Positions 7,960 through 16,193 of a stretch of DNA of 64,000 bases are shown in pieces; position 1 is the stretch's first letter; every line of letters begins with the position of its first letter. The notes beneath the pieces were generated by a model. The model saw nothing but the letters and a program-made list of their open reading frames with translations. It ran no database searches and was not told where the DNA came from. The DNA is taken from positions 1-64,000 of the forward strand of contig NZ_BQXN01000002.1 of assembly GCF_045862745.1 (NCBI RefSeq). The letters are read 5' to 3'. Both the position numbers and the translations under genes were made by a program. Source of the DNA: Furfurilactobacillus entadae (lineage in GTDB: Bacteria; Bacillota; Bacilli; Lactobacillales; Lactobacillaceae).

Positions 7960-8403
7960 CTACCGAATAATCATGACTGAAATTGGTGAATACTTTGCCA
8001 TGTAGGCCGCTTGGGAACCGAAGTACTTCCGAACGCCCTTTTTGGACAGGGAGCCGATGATCAATAAATCGGCCGCGGTTGCGGGAATGACCCGTTCAAC
8101 AATCGTTTCACCAGGATCGCCTTCGTCAACGATCATTTCAATGTTATGAACACCACCCGCGGCTGCGATGGCTTCGTATTCCTTTAAGTGACCGATGAGT
8201 TCGTCACGCTCACCATGAACATAATCCTTGGTGAGCGCTTGGTAAACGTTCATGTCGTCGCTTTCAAGAATTGACGTAATGATTAACGTTGCGCCATCCT
8301 TAGCAGCCCGGCGAACCGCGTACTTAAAGGCTAGTTGAGCGTCGGCCGAATCGTCGACACCGACTAAAATTCGTTTGAAAACTTGATCAACATCTTCTGA
8401 CAT
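7960..8403 (-). CDS. Universal stress protein, UspA family
   Basis: This 147-residue single-domain Usp begins with the strand Arg-Ile-Leu-Val-Gly-Val-Asp-Asp-Ser. It ends with the ATP-binding type region Gly-Ser-Leu-Ser-Lys-Lys-Gly-Val-Arg-Lys-Tyr-Phe-Gly-Ser and then Ile-Ser-Val-Met-Ile-Ile. The usual Gly-x2-Gly-x9-Gly-Ser is modified to Gly-Ser...Gly-Ser, so nucleotide binding is likely but not certain. AGAGGAG precedes the ATG. It sits 36 bases downstream of mntH on the same strand. Pairing of Usp genes with MntH is frequent in lactobacilli and suggests cotranscription. Confidence 0.9.
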   Translation of the reverse strand: MSEDVDQVFKRILVGVDDSADAQLAFKYAVRRAAKDGATLIITSILESDDMNVYQALTKDYVHGERDELIGHLKEYEAIAAAGGVHNIEMIVDEGDPGETIVERVIPATAADLLIIGSLSKKGVRKYFGSQAAYMAKYSPISVMIIR

Positions 8404-8439
8404 GTGCTTTTCTCCTCTGGGTTAGATTTGAAACAGACG

Positions 8440-10023
8440 TTACTTTGCTTCTGCACCTGCGTGTTCTTGTTCAGCCAATTGAGCGGCATACCGTTTGTTT
8501 CCACGGTATAGATCAGCGACCATCCAAATCAAAAGTGCGATGATGGCAACAATCAACAGGTCGGAAACGGTGTTAGAAAGCGCCGCTTGTGACTTAGCGG
8601 GGAAGAACGCCTGGATTTGCGCTGGGAGGTTGTAGATGTTTAAACCAATCAGGAGCAGAACGGCAACCCAACCGGCAATCTGGGTGTACCAGTGGTTCGT
8701 GAACCGTTTCCCCATTTCAATCTTACTGTTAGTGAACATCAATAGTGGCAACATTGAAAATGGAAGGGCGAACGCCAGAAAAACTTGAGAATTGTTCATG
8801 AGATCATTTAACGCTTCGTGTTGCTGAACGGGTGATTGACGACTTGTCAGACCAACACAGATCAAAACTGGAACAACTGAGATCAGCCGCGTTACCAGAC
8901 GCCGTAACCATAGCGGCATCTTCATGTGAACGAAGCCCTCCATGATGACTTGCCCGGTTAACGTTCCGGTAATCGTTGAGTTTTGACCAGAGGCAAGAAG
9001 TGCAACCGCAAACAGGGTTGATAACACCCCGGTGCGTGCCACGCTGGCAAGTACCCCGTTACTCATGGTTGAGGTATCACTTAACGCTTGGTACAGCCCG
9101 AAGAACGATGGGTCCTTAACGGCGCCACTCTTGAAAACGGCGACTCCCATGATCAACAACAGTGCGTTAACGAAGAAGGCAACCGTTAACTGAATGTTGG
9201 AGTCCCACATGGTGAACCGCACTGTATCTGCGACTTGTTGTTCGTCGTTGTGATCCACTTGCCGCGTCTGGGAAATTGCGGAGTGAAGGTACAAATTGTG
9301 GGGCATAACGGTGGCCCCGATGATCCCGAGGGAACCGGTCAGTGGTGAAATGCCACCAATGACGGGTCCCTTGGCGATCGTCTTTGCACTAGGAATCAAG
9401 CCAACAATGGCAGCGCCCCAGTTGGGGTCTGACAATGCAACTTGGTAGGCAAAGACAACAAAAATAACGACAATTAAAGCGACAACAATGGCTTCAATTT
9501 TACGAAAACCGATTTTTGTTAACAGCAATAATAGCAGGACATCAAAAACGGTGATGAAGACTGAAATGACGAGTGGAATGTGAAACAGAAGGTAAAGCGC
9601 AATTGCCGCTCCAATAACTTCGGCAATGTCCGTGGCCATGATGGCAAGTTCGGTCATTAACCACAACACGATCCCCAGTGCTTTACTGGTTCGTGCCCGA
9701 ATCATTTGGGCAAGATCCATTTGACTCACAATACCCAGTTTAGCCGCCATGGCTTGTAACAACATCGCAATTAAACTCGATATCAAGATGATGGACATTA
9801 ATAAATACTGGAAATTTTGTCCGCCGGTGATGGATGTGGACCAGTTACCAGGGTCCATGTAGCCGACTGCAACCAATGCGCCGGGTCCGGAATACGCAAG
9901 AAGTGTCCGCCAAAAGCCCTTTCCCGTTGGGACTTTCACGGTGCCGTTGATTTCTTCGAGCGACCGACCATTCGCGTAATGGATCAGCCGTTCTTTTTTT
10001 GGTTTTTTGCTTGATGTGTCCAA
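8440..10023 (-). CDS. mntH: Nramp-family Mn2+/H+ symporter
   Basis: This is a proton-driven importer of Mn2+ (also Fe2+) in the cytoplasmic membrane. It has about eleven transmembrane helices. The Nramp signature Asp-Pro-Gly-Asn-Trp in the first helix and Met-Pro-His-Asn-Leu in helix six are both intact. The start is taken as TTG at 10023 (527 residues) because GAGGGGG lies nine bases before it. An upstream in-frame start (10071) has no ribosome site. The long charged N-terminal segment before the first helix is common in lactobacilli, which rely on Mn2+ for oxidative-stress protection. No clear MntR box was found in the divergent gap with the HU-like gene. Confidence 0.93.
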   Translation of the reverse strand: MDTSSKKPKKERLIHYANGRSLEEINGTVKVPTGKGFWRTLLAYSGPGALVAVGYMDPGNWSTSITGGQNFQYLLMSIILISSLIAMLLQAMAAKLGIVSQMDLAQMIRARTSKALGIVLWLMTELAIMATDIAEVIGAAIALYLLFHIPLVISVFITVFDVLLLLLLTKIGFRKIEAIVVALIVVIFVVFAYQVALSDPNWGAAIVGLIPSAKTIAKGPVIGGISPLTGSLGIIGATVMPHNLYLHSAISQTRQVDHNDEQQVADTVRFTMWDSNIQLTVAFFVNALLLIMGVAVFKSGAVKDPSFFGLYQALSDTSTMSNGVLASVARTGVLSTLFAVALLASGQNSTITGTLTGQVIMEGFVHMKMPLWLRRLVTRLISVVPVLICVGLTSRQSPVQQHEALNDLMNNSQVFLAFALPFSMLPLLMFTNSKIEMGKRFTNHWYTQIAGWVAVLLLIGLNIYNLPAQIQAFFPAKSQAALSNTVSDLLIVAIIALLIWMVADLYRGNKRYAAQLAEQEHAGAEAK

Positions 10024-10218
10024 AGCAAAGACCCCCTCATTTAGTTTTGGTACGCAAATAGCATACAACATTTTTTATGATTTGTAGACAACTGTTTTAA
10101 AAATCGCTATATTATTTTTAAGGGACGGCTAAAAACTGTTGAAGTAATCATAAAAATCATTATTTGAATGGCCGTAATTATTCAGGATGGTAAACGTGAA
10201 CTGCTTTTGGGGGAAACG

Positions 10219-10512
10219 ATGACAGATAAGGTGACGAAAAGGGACTTGGTGAAGGCCGTTGCGGCACAGACCGCGTGTTCACAACGGGAAACGTTGTTAG
10301 TGATGAATGCACTGCTTGATGCAATTGGTGAAGAATTAGCGGTGGGGCATGAGGTTGAGCTGCGAAACTTCGGGACGTTTTCAGTTCACACAAATAAGGC
10401 GCGGATCATTAGTGATATTAGTGGGCAGCCCGTCCATATTCCCGCGCACCGGTTGGCAAAGTATCGTTGCGGCGCAGGATTACGCGCGACATTGAATAAA
10501 GGCACCCGTTGA
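10219..10512 (+). CDS. HU/IHF-family DNA-binding protein, divergent paralogue
   Basis: This histone-like protein has 97 residues. The helical body (Leu-Val-Lys-Ala-Val-Ala, then Glu-Leu-Arg-Asn-Phe-Gly-Thr-Phe-Ser-Val) and the closing Ile-Pro-Ala-His-Arg match HU. The DNA-binding arm differs: the conserved Arg-Asn-Pro, whose proline intercalates into DNA, reads Ile-Ser-Asp here. It is therefore probably not the main HU but a specialised paralogue. ATG 10219 was chosen because GGGGG lies six bases upstream. It is divergent from mntH and followed after 58 bases by an unknown gene that may be cotranscribed. Confidence 0.82.
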   Translation: MTDKVTKRDLVKAVAAQTACSQRETLLVMNALLDAIGEELAVGHEVELRNFGTFSVHTNKARIISDISGQPVHIPAHRLAKYRCGAGLRATLNKGTR

Positions 10513-10570
10513 GCTTTGCGGCGGCACCTGTCATAATGAACCCACAAAGCAATGATGGAGGACGTGAATA

Positions 10571-10918
10571 ATGCTATCGGAACCTGCACTGACAGAATTC
10601 GTTAACGGATTGTGGCTGACGGTTACGGCACTCATGGCGGAAACCAACCGGTTAAAAAAGCATGTCCGCTCACAGCGGGACTATGATGCCGTGATCCACG
10701 AAAAAATTAGCCCCCGGTTGGCAGCGGTCAACGAATTAGTGACCTGGGTCTGCGATCAAACGGTTCCAGACGCAGCTACACAACTGGTAACGGGCATTCA
10801 GCAAGCGTTAACACAATTAGCTGCTGACGAGCGACGACAGTTGGATCAAACAGAGCTTGACCAACGGAATCGGGACCGTGAGGAAGGGCGAATTGCGCGG
10901 CACCGCCGTCGCCAGTGA
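10571..10918 (+). CDS. Hypothetical protein, charged C-terminus
   Basis: I do not recognise this 115-residue protein. It is predicted cytoplasmic and mostly helical. An N-terminal half of moderate hydrophobicity (Phe-Val-Asn-Gly-Leu-Trp-Leu-Thr-Val) is followed by a Gln/Glu/Arg-rich tail ending in Arg-His-Arg-Arg-Arg-Gln, which could contact nucleic acid. GGAGG precedes the ATG by ten bases, and a two-way terminator follows. It is probably in one transcript with the HU-like gene upstream. Confidence 0.65.
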   Translation: MLSEPALTEFVNGLWLTVTALMAETNRLKKHVRSQRDYDAVIHEKISPRLAAVNELVTWVCDQTVPDAATQLVTGIQQALTQLAADERRQLDQTELDQRNRDREEGRIARHRRRQ

Positions 10919-10932
10919 GGCTAGAATACACA

Positions 10933-10985
10933 TAAACTAAAACGACGTGGCACCCAACATTGGGCACCACGTCATTTTAGTTTAG
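10933..10985. terminator. Two-way terminator
   Basis: A long stem (TAAACTAAAA...TTTTAGTTTA, with inner GACGTGG/CCACGTC) separates the converging hypothetical and GNAT genes. Confidence 0.9.
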
Positions 10986-11012
10986 ATAGAATGTCAGCGG
11001 TTCAACCGTTGA

Positions 11013-11585
11013 TTACCACATGATCTTTGGCCCAACACCAAGGTTGATGGTGGCCTGGGCAATTTCTTTTTGGTGATCAAGCGCAGTTGGTGTGAAGTAG
11101 TCCATCATGGCAATGGTTCCAATGGCGTCACTCTTGATGGTCTCGGCAGGCGAACCGCCGATCAACACAGTCTTTGGCGAGGGATGCCAACCACCAAGTT
11201 CATAAAACGGCACGAGGTCGGGCGCACAGGTAAAGATGCTAAAATCGGCATCATCATGCTGAATGAGGGCGTAGGCCGTCATGATGAGGGCGACACCAAA
11301 GCCCTTTCGGCGGTATTTAGGTGCAATCATCACTTCAGAGAGTCCGCTGATTTGATAGCGGTGGTCGTTGATGATCACTGCCGTTGACGGGATTTTTAAT
11401 GAACCAACCAGTTGGCCATCGTCGTCATGCATGGTGGTCACCATCAGTTGCTCGTAGTAAGCGTGATAGTTCTCCTCAGCGTGGGGGTCATCAGTAATGT
11501 TCGGCCAGTAAATCGCACTGAGATCTGCGATGGCCTGCTTGTCCGCGGGAGGTAACGAGAAGTAGTGGTGCGTTTCAGTTTTCAT
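11013..11585 (-). CDS. GNAT family N-acetyltransferase
   Basis: This 190-residue acetyl-CoA-dependent transferase has motif A (Arg-Arg-Lys-Gly-Phe-Gly-Val-Ala-Leu) after the strand Glu-Val-Met-Ile-Ala-Pro. Motif B (Phe-Tyr-Glu-Leu-Gly-Gly-Trp) is intact. The acceptor cannot be told; small-molecule or protein amines are both possible. AAAGGA precedes the ATG. It is flanked on both sides by terminators, so it is probably monocistronic. Confidence 0.88.
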   Translation of the reverse strand: MKTETHHYFSLPPADKQAIADLSAIYWPNITDDPHAEENYHAYYEQLMVTTMHDDDGQLVGSLKIPSTAVIINDHRYQISGLSEVMIAPKYRRKGFGVALIMTAYALIQHDDADFSIFTCAPDLVPFYELGGWHPSPKTVLIGGSPAETIKSDAIGTIAMMDYFTPTALDHQKEIAQATINLGVGPKIMW

Positions 11586-11668
11586 AATGTCCTTTTATGG
11601 TTGTCCTCAAGTGGGGAGTTATTAGCTACCAACATTTAACCACGAAGCGTGGTGTTTGACCAGTAAAT

Positions 11669-11707
11669 AAGCGCCAGAAAAATGCAGACTCACATTTTCT
11701 GGCGCTC
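11669..11707 (-). terminator. Terminator of the CynX/NimT-like transporter gene
   Basis: GAGCGCCAGAAAATG pairs with CATTTTTCTGGCGCT on the minus strand, 30 bases after the transporter stop codon. Confidence 0.75.
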
Positions 11708-11736
11708 ATCAGCGAACGATTAAATTGAATGATGGT

Positions 11737-12930
11737 TTAGTGGAAAACATCCTCACGATTGTTGACGTACATGGCCGTGGCCACGGTCAGCAGTGCAAGC
11801 ACGAGTAAGATAGCCATCAAGATGTTCCAGCCATGGAGCATTACGTGAAGGGTCCCGTAAGCAATTGGCCCGACGGCAGCAATCAAGTAACCTAATGATT
11901 GTGCCATCCCGGAAAGATCGGCCGTTTCTTGTGGTGTGCGAGCCTTTAGGTTTAATAACGTCATCGCAAGGGCAAACAATGAGGTCGTGGCAGTCCCTAA
12001 GATGACACAAAGAATGGCAAAGTACCAAACCATGTGGAACGGAAGCAAAAGGCCACCGATCCCAACGATGAAGAATCCACCGATGGTCAACAATAATGCG
12101 GACTGGTTCTTTGACCGTGCCGAAATAATGGGCACTGCGTAAGCCGCTGGCAGAGAAGCGATTTGATATAGTCCCAGGAGCAAGCTGGCCGTATTGGCAG
12201 AAACACCACGGTCAACCATCAGGGTTGGTAACCACGTGATCAACGTATAGAACACCAAGGACTGAAGCCCCATGAACAGGGTCATCATCCACGCCGTTGG
12301 TTGTTTCCAAACGGATTGGTGTGGCGTTGCGGCAGAAGTTTCGGCCACCGGTTGAGCCTTGTGGTTGTAACGAAGGTTCGGTAACCACGTGATGACGTTG
12401 ACTAGGGCAACCAGTGAAAAGATTTGAACCGTAAACTGCCACCCGATTTTACCAGCCAATGGTGCAGACACCCCAGCAGAAATGGCGGAGAAAAAGGTCA
12501 TGGAAAATGAGTACAAACTGGTCATTTCACCAATTTTTGTTGGGTAGTTTTCGGCAACTAATGCGGGAAGCAAAACGTTTAAAAAGGCGACCCCAACCCC
12601 AACAAGCAGGGTTCCGATAATCATGGCAAGTGCAGAATATACCCGCAGCCAGTTTCCTAAGACCAAAATGATGAGGGCAATGAGCAGGGCGACTTCCGTT
12701 CCGACTTTGGCTGAGATTCTGGGCGCAATTGGTGAAAGCGCCGCAAAACAGAGCAGGGGAATGGTTGTGAGACTTCCGGCTAAACTACTTGATAAATGCA
12801 GTGTGTGCTGAATGGGTGCCAAGATTGGTGGAATGACCGTGATGACCATTCGTAAACTTGAACCTAGTAAAATAACGCCTAACAGCAGCCAGCTGCTGTG
12901 TTTAACGGCTTGTTTGACATTGTCAGACAT
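11737..12930 (-). CDS. MFS transporter, CynX/NimT (YeaN) subfamily
   Basis: This is a twelve-helix major facilitator of 397 residues. The early Ser-Leu-Arg-Met-Val-Ile-Thr-Val-Ile-Pro-Pro-Ile-Leu segment and the Ala-Glu-Asn-Tyr-Pro-Thr-Lys-Ile-Gly-Glu-Met loop are typical of the CynX/NimT group. Members are linked to cyanate or 2-nitroimidazole, but most have no known substrate. GGAGG precedes the ATG. The gene has an unusually long leader (about 145 bases) carrying an 11-bp inverted repeat whose near arm ends four bases before that GGAGG. Expression is therefore probably controlled at the RNA level. Confidence 0.85.
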   Translation of the reverse strand: MSDNVKQAVKHSSWLLLGVILLGSSLRMVITVIPPILAPIQHTLHLSSSLAGSLTTIPLLCFAALSPIAPRISAKVGTEVALLIALIILVLGNWLRVYSALAMIIGTLLVGVGVAFLNVLLPALVAENYPTKIGEMTSLYSFSMTFFSAISAGVSAPLAGKIGWQFTVQIFSLVALVNVITWLPNLRYNHKAQPVAETSAATPHQSVWKQPTAWMMTLFMGLQSLVFYTLITWLPTLMVDRGVSANTASLLLGLYQIASLPAAYAVPIISARSKNQSALLLTIGGFFIVGIGGLLLPFHMVWYFAILCVILGTATTSLFALAMTLLNLKARTPQETADLSGMAQSLGYLIAAVGPIAYGTLHVMLHGWNILMAILLVLALLTVATAMYVNNREDVFH

Positions 12931-12949
12931 AAAACAAAAACCTCCATAT

Positions 12950-13046
12950 ATAAAACAATTGATTTGTTGACTTGCTGGCTTAAGCTCCGGTCTAACGCGC
13001 CCCAGGTGCGGGTGACTTACTGGCGGCTAGAAATTAATTGTTTTAT
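12950..13046 (-). promoter_or_regulatory. Structured 5' leader, riboswitch-like, class unknown
   Basis: An 11-bp perfect inverted repeat (12950-12960 with 13036-13046) encloses 75 G/C-rich bases, including two near-identical 12-mers GCCAGYAAGTCA on the minus strand. The lower arm ends four bases before the ribosome site of the transporter gene. Possible inner stems (CTAGC with GTTAG, CGCC with GGCG) would make a multi-branched fold. No known riboswitch consensus was recognised. Confidence 0.5.
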
Positions 13047-13081
13047 GTCCGGTGACTACGGCAAACAAAAATAACTATCCT

Positions 13082-13110
13082 AGTTTACTCGCGATTTGTT
13101 GGTTCAGCAA
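13082..13110 (-). promoter_or_regulatory. Probable promoter of the CynX/NimT-like gene
   Basis: TTGCTG (13110-13105), 17 bases and TAAACT (13087-13082) on the minus strand put the transcription start near 13075, upstream of the structured leader. Confidence 0.5.
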
Positions 13111-13148
13111 CCTTATTAGTTTACGAAGTTAAATAAAATTTAAAATAT

Positions 13149-13631
13149 TTAATGCCGATTAATCCCCAGAGTGGGGGTGTAAACGACCCGAAACGTCAAA
13201 CTAACCACGGGACTCGTTGCTGTAAACGTCGTCCCAATTGCCGTTGCTTGCGCGGTGAACAAGGCCGTTTTATCAGCTTGCCATGTGGCCAATTGGCGGT
13301 CACCCACGCCCTCAAAGTAGGCATGTTCAGTTGTAATCGTGTTAAATGGGAGCACCTGAACAGCGACAAACTGTAAAATTGCAACGGCGTGAACGGAACC
13401 ATCATACAAAATCTCGTACGCTTGGTTAGGCTGTGGGACCGGTGCGTGTTGATGATCGTACATGGCGAGTAAATTGGTTGTGGCCTGTTTGAGACCGGCC
13501 GTGACGCGCATGGCCTCGATGTCAGCAGCTTCCGATCCACCACCAAATGACCATGCTTGGTGCGGCATTTCGGCTGCCGTTGGGTGTGTTGCGACGAATT
13601 CATCCCAGAGTTGTTCTGCAGTGTAAGCCAT
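13149..13631 (-). CDS. ASCH domain protein
   Basis: This 160-residue protein has the ASCH fold, a PUA-like beta barrel proposed to bind RNA. Signature parts are Trp-Ser-Phe-Gly-Gly-Gly near the N-terminus, Lys-Gln-Ala-Thr-Thr in place of the usual Lys-Thr-Ala-Thr, Tyr-Glu-Ile-Leu-Tyr-Asp-Gly, and Ala-Tyr-Phe-Glu-Gly-Val-Gly-Asp-Arg. Some ASCH proteins hydrolyse N4-acetylcytidine, but activity here is unproven. AGGAGG lies ten bases before the ATG. It is divergent from the DUF1304 gene, with a cre-like box between them. Confidence 0.82.
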   Translation of the reverse strand: MAYTAEQLWDEFVATHPTAAEMPHQAWSFGGGSEAADIEAMRVTAGLKQATTNLLAMYDHQHAPVPQPNQAYEILYDGSVHAVAILQFVAVQVLPFNTITTEHAYFEGVGDRQLATWQADKTALFTAQATAIGTTFTATSPVVSLTFRVVYTPTLGINRH

Positions 13632-13683
13632 GGCAAACCTCCTAAGCTAAGCAAGTATAGTTTCAGTATACGGGTTTATTGAC

Positions 13684-13696
13684 GAAAACGCTTTCT
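13684..13696. promoter_or_regulatory. Candidate cre box
   Basis: GAAAACGCTTTCT repeats the core of the box at 3810. It lies in the divergent gap between the ASCH and DUF1304 genes and could act on either. Confidence 0.45.
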
Positions 13697-13789
13697 TTAG
13701 TGACTAACAATCACCGTGATAGTGGACAGTGATGGTGAAAACGTGTACGCTCCCACTTATAGACTATTTGTTAAGGGGAGCGATTGAGG

Positions 13790-14161
13790 ATGTTGGTATT
13801 TACGTTGGCACTAGCGGGTGTCGTTGGTTTAGAGCATTTATTCATCATGTGTTTGGAGATGTTTGGTTCAACGAGCCGGATGGCGCAACAAACGTTTGGC
13901 GGGGATGAGGCCTTTTTGGCCCAACCACGGGTTAAGGCGATCTTTAAGAACATGGGGATCTATAACGGGTTCATTGGGGTCGGCATTTTGTGGTCCTTGA
14001 TTGCACTGCCCACACTGGAAATGCGGGCTGTCTTATTGTTATTCACGGGCTTTGTGGTTGTCGCAGCAATTGTTGGTGCGGTCACTGTTAGTCGGCGGAT
14101 TTTCATCGTTCAGGGACTGCCTGCTGTTTTTGCGGTTCTGTGCTTATTGCTATTCTTGTAA
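13790..14161 (+). CDS. DUF1304 membrane protein
   Basis: This 123-residue integral membrane protein has four predicted helices. The first helix carries Glu-His-Leu-Phe-Ile-Met-Cys-Leu-Glu-Met and a following Asn-x-Gly-x-Tyr-Asn-Gly-Phe, both typical of DUF1304, whose function is unknown. ATG 13790 is preferred over TTG 13784 because AGGGGAG lies nine bases before the ATG. It ends at a strong two-way terminator, so it is monocistronic. Confidence 0.82.
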   Translation: MLVFTLALAGVVGLEHLFIMCLEMFGSTSRMAQQTFGGDEAFLAQPRVKAIFKNMGIYNGFIGVGILWSLIALPTLEMRAVLLLFTGFVVVAAIVGAVTVSRRIFIVQGLPAVFAVLCLLLFL

Positions 14162-14212
14162 AAATAAACCGGCTGCCACCCAATCATGTTGGGTGGCAGC
14201 CGGTTTTATTTA
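14162..14212. terminator. Two-way terminator
   Basis: A perfect 22-bp stem AAATAAACCGGCTGCCACCC and complement lies between the converging DUF1304 and YczE-like genes. Confidence 0.92.
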
Positions 14213-14219
14213 AGCGTCA

Positions 14220-14945
14220 TTACTTAACAGAACGTTTAACTGCAAAGTGATGTTTGAGGCTGGGGATGAAGTGACGATCAGACCAGCCCTGCACCCAGCC
14301 CTGGGTGAGAAAGGCCCAGACGGTTCCAAAGTTGACCGCCCAGAGTTGATGCCCGTTCACGAAGAAACAGATGAGCATAATCGTAATGGGCGGAATGTAA
14401 CTGAGCATTTGTGAGGCGGTGGCGAGCCCCTTCAGGTACCGAAATCGAATGATGTAGGAGAGGTCATCGTTGGGGTGCATGATGAGGTTGGCCCGCTGGT
14501 ATAAGGAGACAGCGGCGCCAACGCCGAAGAGGCCAATAATGTTGATCACCATGAGGAGTGCCAGCTGCCATGGATGTGCAAAATCACCATGGAGATATTT
14601 GATGCCGACCACGTTTGACCAAAAGGGAACAATAAACTGAATGAGGTAGCTAAACGGTACCACAAACAAAATGTTGCGAATGAGGCGGAGCCCGTCAAAC
14701 CGGCCGATGAGTAACAGGTCCAAAAAGGCGACGACAATGCCGTAGATGGTCAAGACGAGTCCCAAGGCCTGGCTGGCAACAGCCGGGTTCGTGGTGTGCA
14801 TGACCCAGTGGGCGAGATTGACGGCGGAGGCCGTCCAGACGGCGCTCCCCATGTTTGTTGCGACCGTGAGTGCGTTGAACGCAGAGTTTAAGAGAATTGA
14901 AATGATGAGCCAAATGAACCGTTGTTTTCCATCCTTGATGTGCAC
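14220..14945 (-). CDS. YczE/YitT-like integral membrane protein
   Basis: This predicted membrane protein has about 241 residues and five to six helices. The opening (Ser-Ala-Phe-Asn-Ala-Leu-Thr-Val-Ala-Thr-Asn-Met-Gly-Ser-Ala-Val-Trp) resembles the YczE-type family, whose Bacillus member affects surfactin production by an unknown route. GTG 14945 has AAAGG upstream, whereas the in-frame GTG at 14963 has none, so the shorter form is given. The transported or regulated molecule is unknown. Confidence 0.65.
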   Translation of the reverse strand: MHIKDGKQRFIWLIISILLNSAFNALTVATNMGSAVWTASAVNLAHWVMHTTNPAVASQALGLVLTIYGIVVAFLDLLLIGRFDGLRLIRNILFVVPFSYLIQFIVPFWSNVVGIKYLHGDFAHPWQLALLMVINIIGLFGVGAAVSLYQRANLIMHPNDDLSYIIRFRYLKGLATASQMLSYIPPITIMLICFFVNGHQLWAVNFGTVWAFLTQGWVQGWSDRHFIPSLKHHFAVKRSVK

Positions 14946-15135
14946 GGAGAGGCCGCCTTTCACAAAGTTAATAGTCTTAGTATAAGCGACTTGCCGCGAT
15001 TGTTTAAGAATTTATCAGGACAATGTAAAATAATGGACGATTTGAGCCGCATCAGGAATAATGACACTACACTGATCATCGAAAATGAGCCGTTTTTTCG
15101 CTCCACAACTCTGCCATCACGAAAGGTGACACTTT

Positions 15136-15780
15136 ATGGAACAACAGTTGATTGATTTTATGAACCAGTATGGGTACGTAGGCATTATGCTTTTGATCGC
15201 ATTGGAAAACGTCTTCCCGCCGATTCCCTCAGAGGTGATTTTAACGTTTGCTGGCTTCATGACGTTAGCAGCAGATCTGAGCATCTGGGGCAGCGTACTC
15301 GCGGCTACGGCGGGCGCAGTTCTTGGTGGCTTAGTTCTGTATGGCATTGGCCGGTGGCTAAATGAAGACCGGCTCCAACGGCTTGTTAAGAGCCGCTTGG
15401 GGCACGTATTACGGCTAAAACGCAGTGATCTTGATAAGGCCGCCCGTTTATTTGAACGTCACGGTAAGAAGACCGTCTTTTTGGGCCGGTTCATTCCGGT
15501 GGTCCGCAGTTTGATCTCAATTCCAGCGGGAATGACCAAGATGCGGTGGCAACCCTTTTTACTGTTAACGGCACTGGGAACCCTGATCTGGAACGTTGTT
15601 TTGATTTTACTTGGCCGTGCCGCTGGTCACGCGTGGACTCAGGTCTCATCCGTGGTCGACACGTTCTCCACGGTCGTTGGGGTCGGCTTAGCTGTGCTCG
15701 TTATTGCCGGGATGGTCTGGTACTACATTAAACGGATCAAACCAGCTTCTAGTTCACAATTAGATGAAGAAGAACTATAA
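15136..15780 (+). CDS. DedA family membrane protein (first of two)
   Basis: This 214-residue SNARE-associated/DedA protein belongs to a family shown to translocate undecaprenyl phosphate and other lipids across the membrane. The re-entrant segment Glu-Asn-Val-Phe-Pro-Pro-Ile-Pro-Ser-Glu carries the key Glu. The conserved Phe-Leu-Gly-Arg-Phe-Ile-Pro-Val-Val-Arg-Ser with the two arginines is intact. AAAGG precedes the ATG. A small unknown gene follows 31 bases later. A second, differently branched DedA lies at 36875-37522. Confidence 0.9.
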   Translation: MEQQLIDFMNQYGYVGIMLLIALENVFPPIPSEVILTFAGFMTLAADLSIWGSVLAATAGAVLGGLVLYGIGRWLNEDRLQRLVKSRLGHVLRLKRSDLDKAARLFERHGKKTVFLGRFIPVVRSLISIPAGMTKMRWQPFLLLTALGTLIWNVVLILLGRAAGHAWTQVSSVVDTFSTVVGVGLAVLVIAGMVWYYIKRIKPASSSQLDEEEL

Positions 15781-15811
15781 TTAACCCATTAAAGTGCTGG
15801 AGGTGTGTTTG

Positions 15812-16051
15812 ATGGAAGAACGGAAATTAATTACCGAGATCTTAAACACAGAGGATGTGTCGTACACAATCTCGGCGCCAGAAGATGGCAAAATTACGCT
15901 CATGGTGAACCAGCTCAAGAACGACAAACGGCCCTTAAGTCTTGTGGAACAAGAAATTGTTCACGAATTGGATCGGGCTGAACTTTCGTACACGGAAACA
16001 CTGAACCCTGACGCCAATACCGCAATGCAAATCGACATTGATGTGATTTAG
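15812..16051 (+). CDS. Small hypothetical protein, 79 residues
   Basis: This is an unrecognised small acidic cytoplasmic protein. It has a compact alternating pattern (Glu-Arg-Lys-Leu-Ile-Thr-Glu-Ile-Leu, then Lys-Ile-Thr-Leu-Met-Val-Asn-Gln-Leu, ending Met-Gln-Ile-Asp-Ile-Asp-Val-Ile) that suggests a small alpha/beta fold. ATG 15812 was chosen because GGAGG lies ten bases before it. It follows the DedA gene closely and ends before a terminator, so the two are probably cotranscribed. Confidence 0.75.
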   Translation: MEERKLITEILNTEDVSYTISAPEDGKITLMVNQLKNDKRPLSLVEQEIVHELDRAELSYTETLNPDANTAMQIDIDVI

Positions 16052-16097
16052 TCCGTCATGGTTTGTAGCGATAGCGCAGGCAAAAAAGATTGATTAA

Positions 16098-16137
16098 ACA
16101 AAAAACCGCCAGCCCAAATCCGGGATGGCGGTTTTTA
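16098..16137. terminator. Two-way terminator
   Basis: AAAAACCGCCA pairs with TGGCGGTTTTT between converging genes. Confidence 0.88.
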
Positions 16138-16193
16138 ATGATGCTTATTTAGGTAATGAGAATGAGAAGATCACGGCCGTAAGGTTCTTGGTG

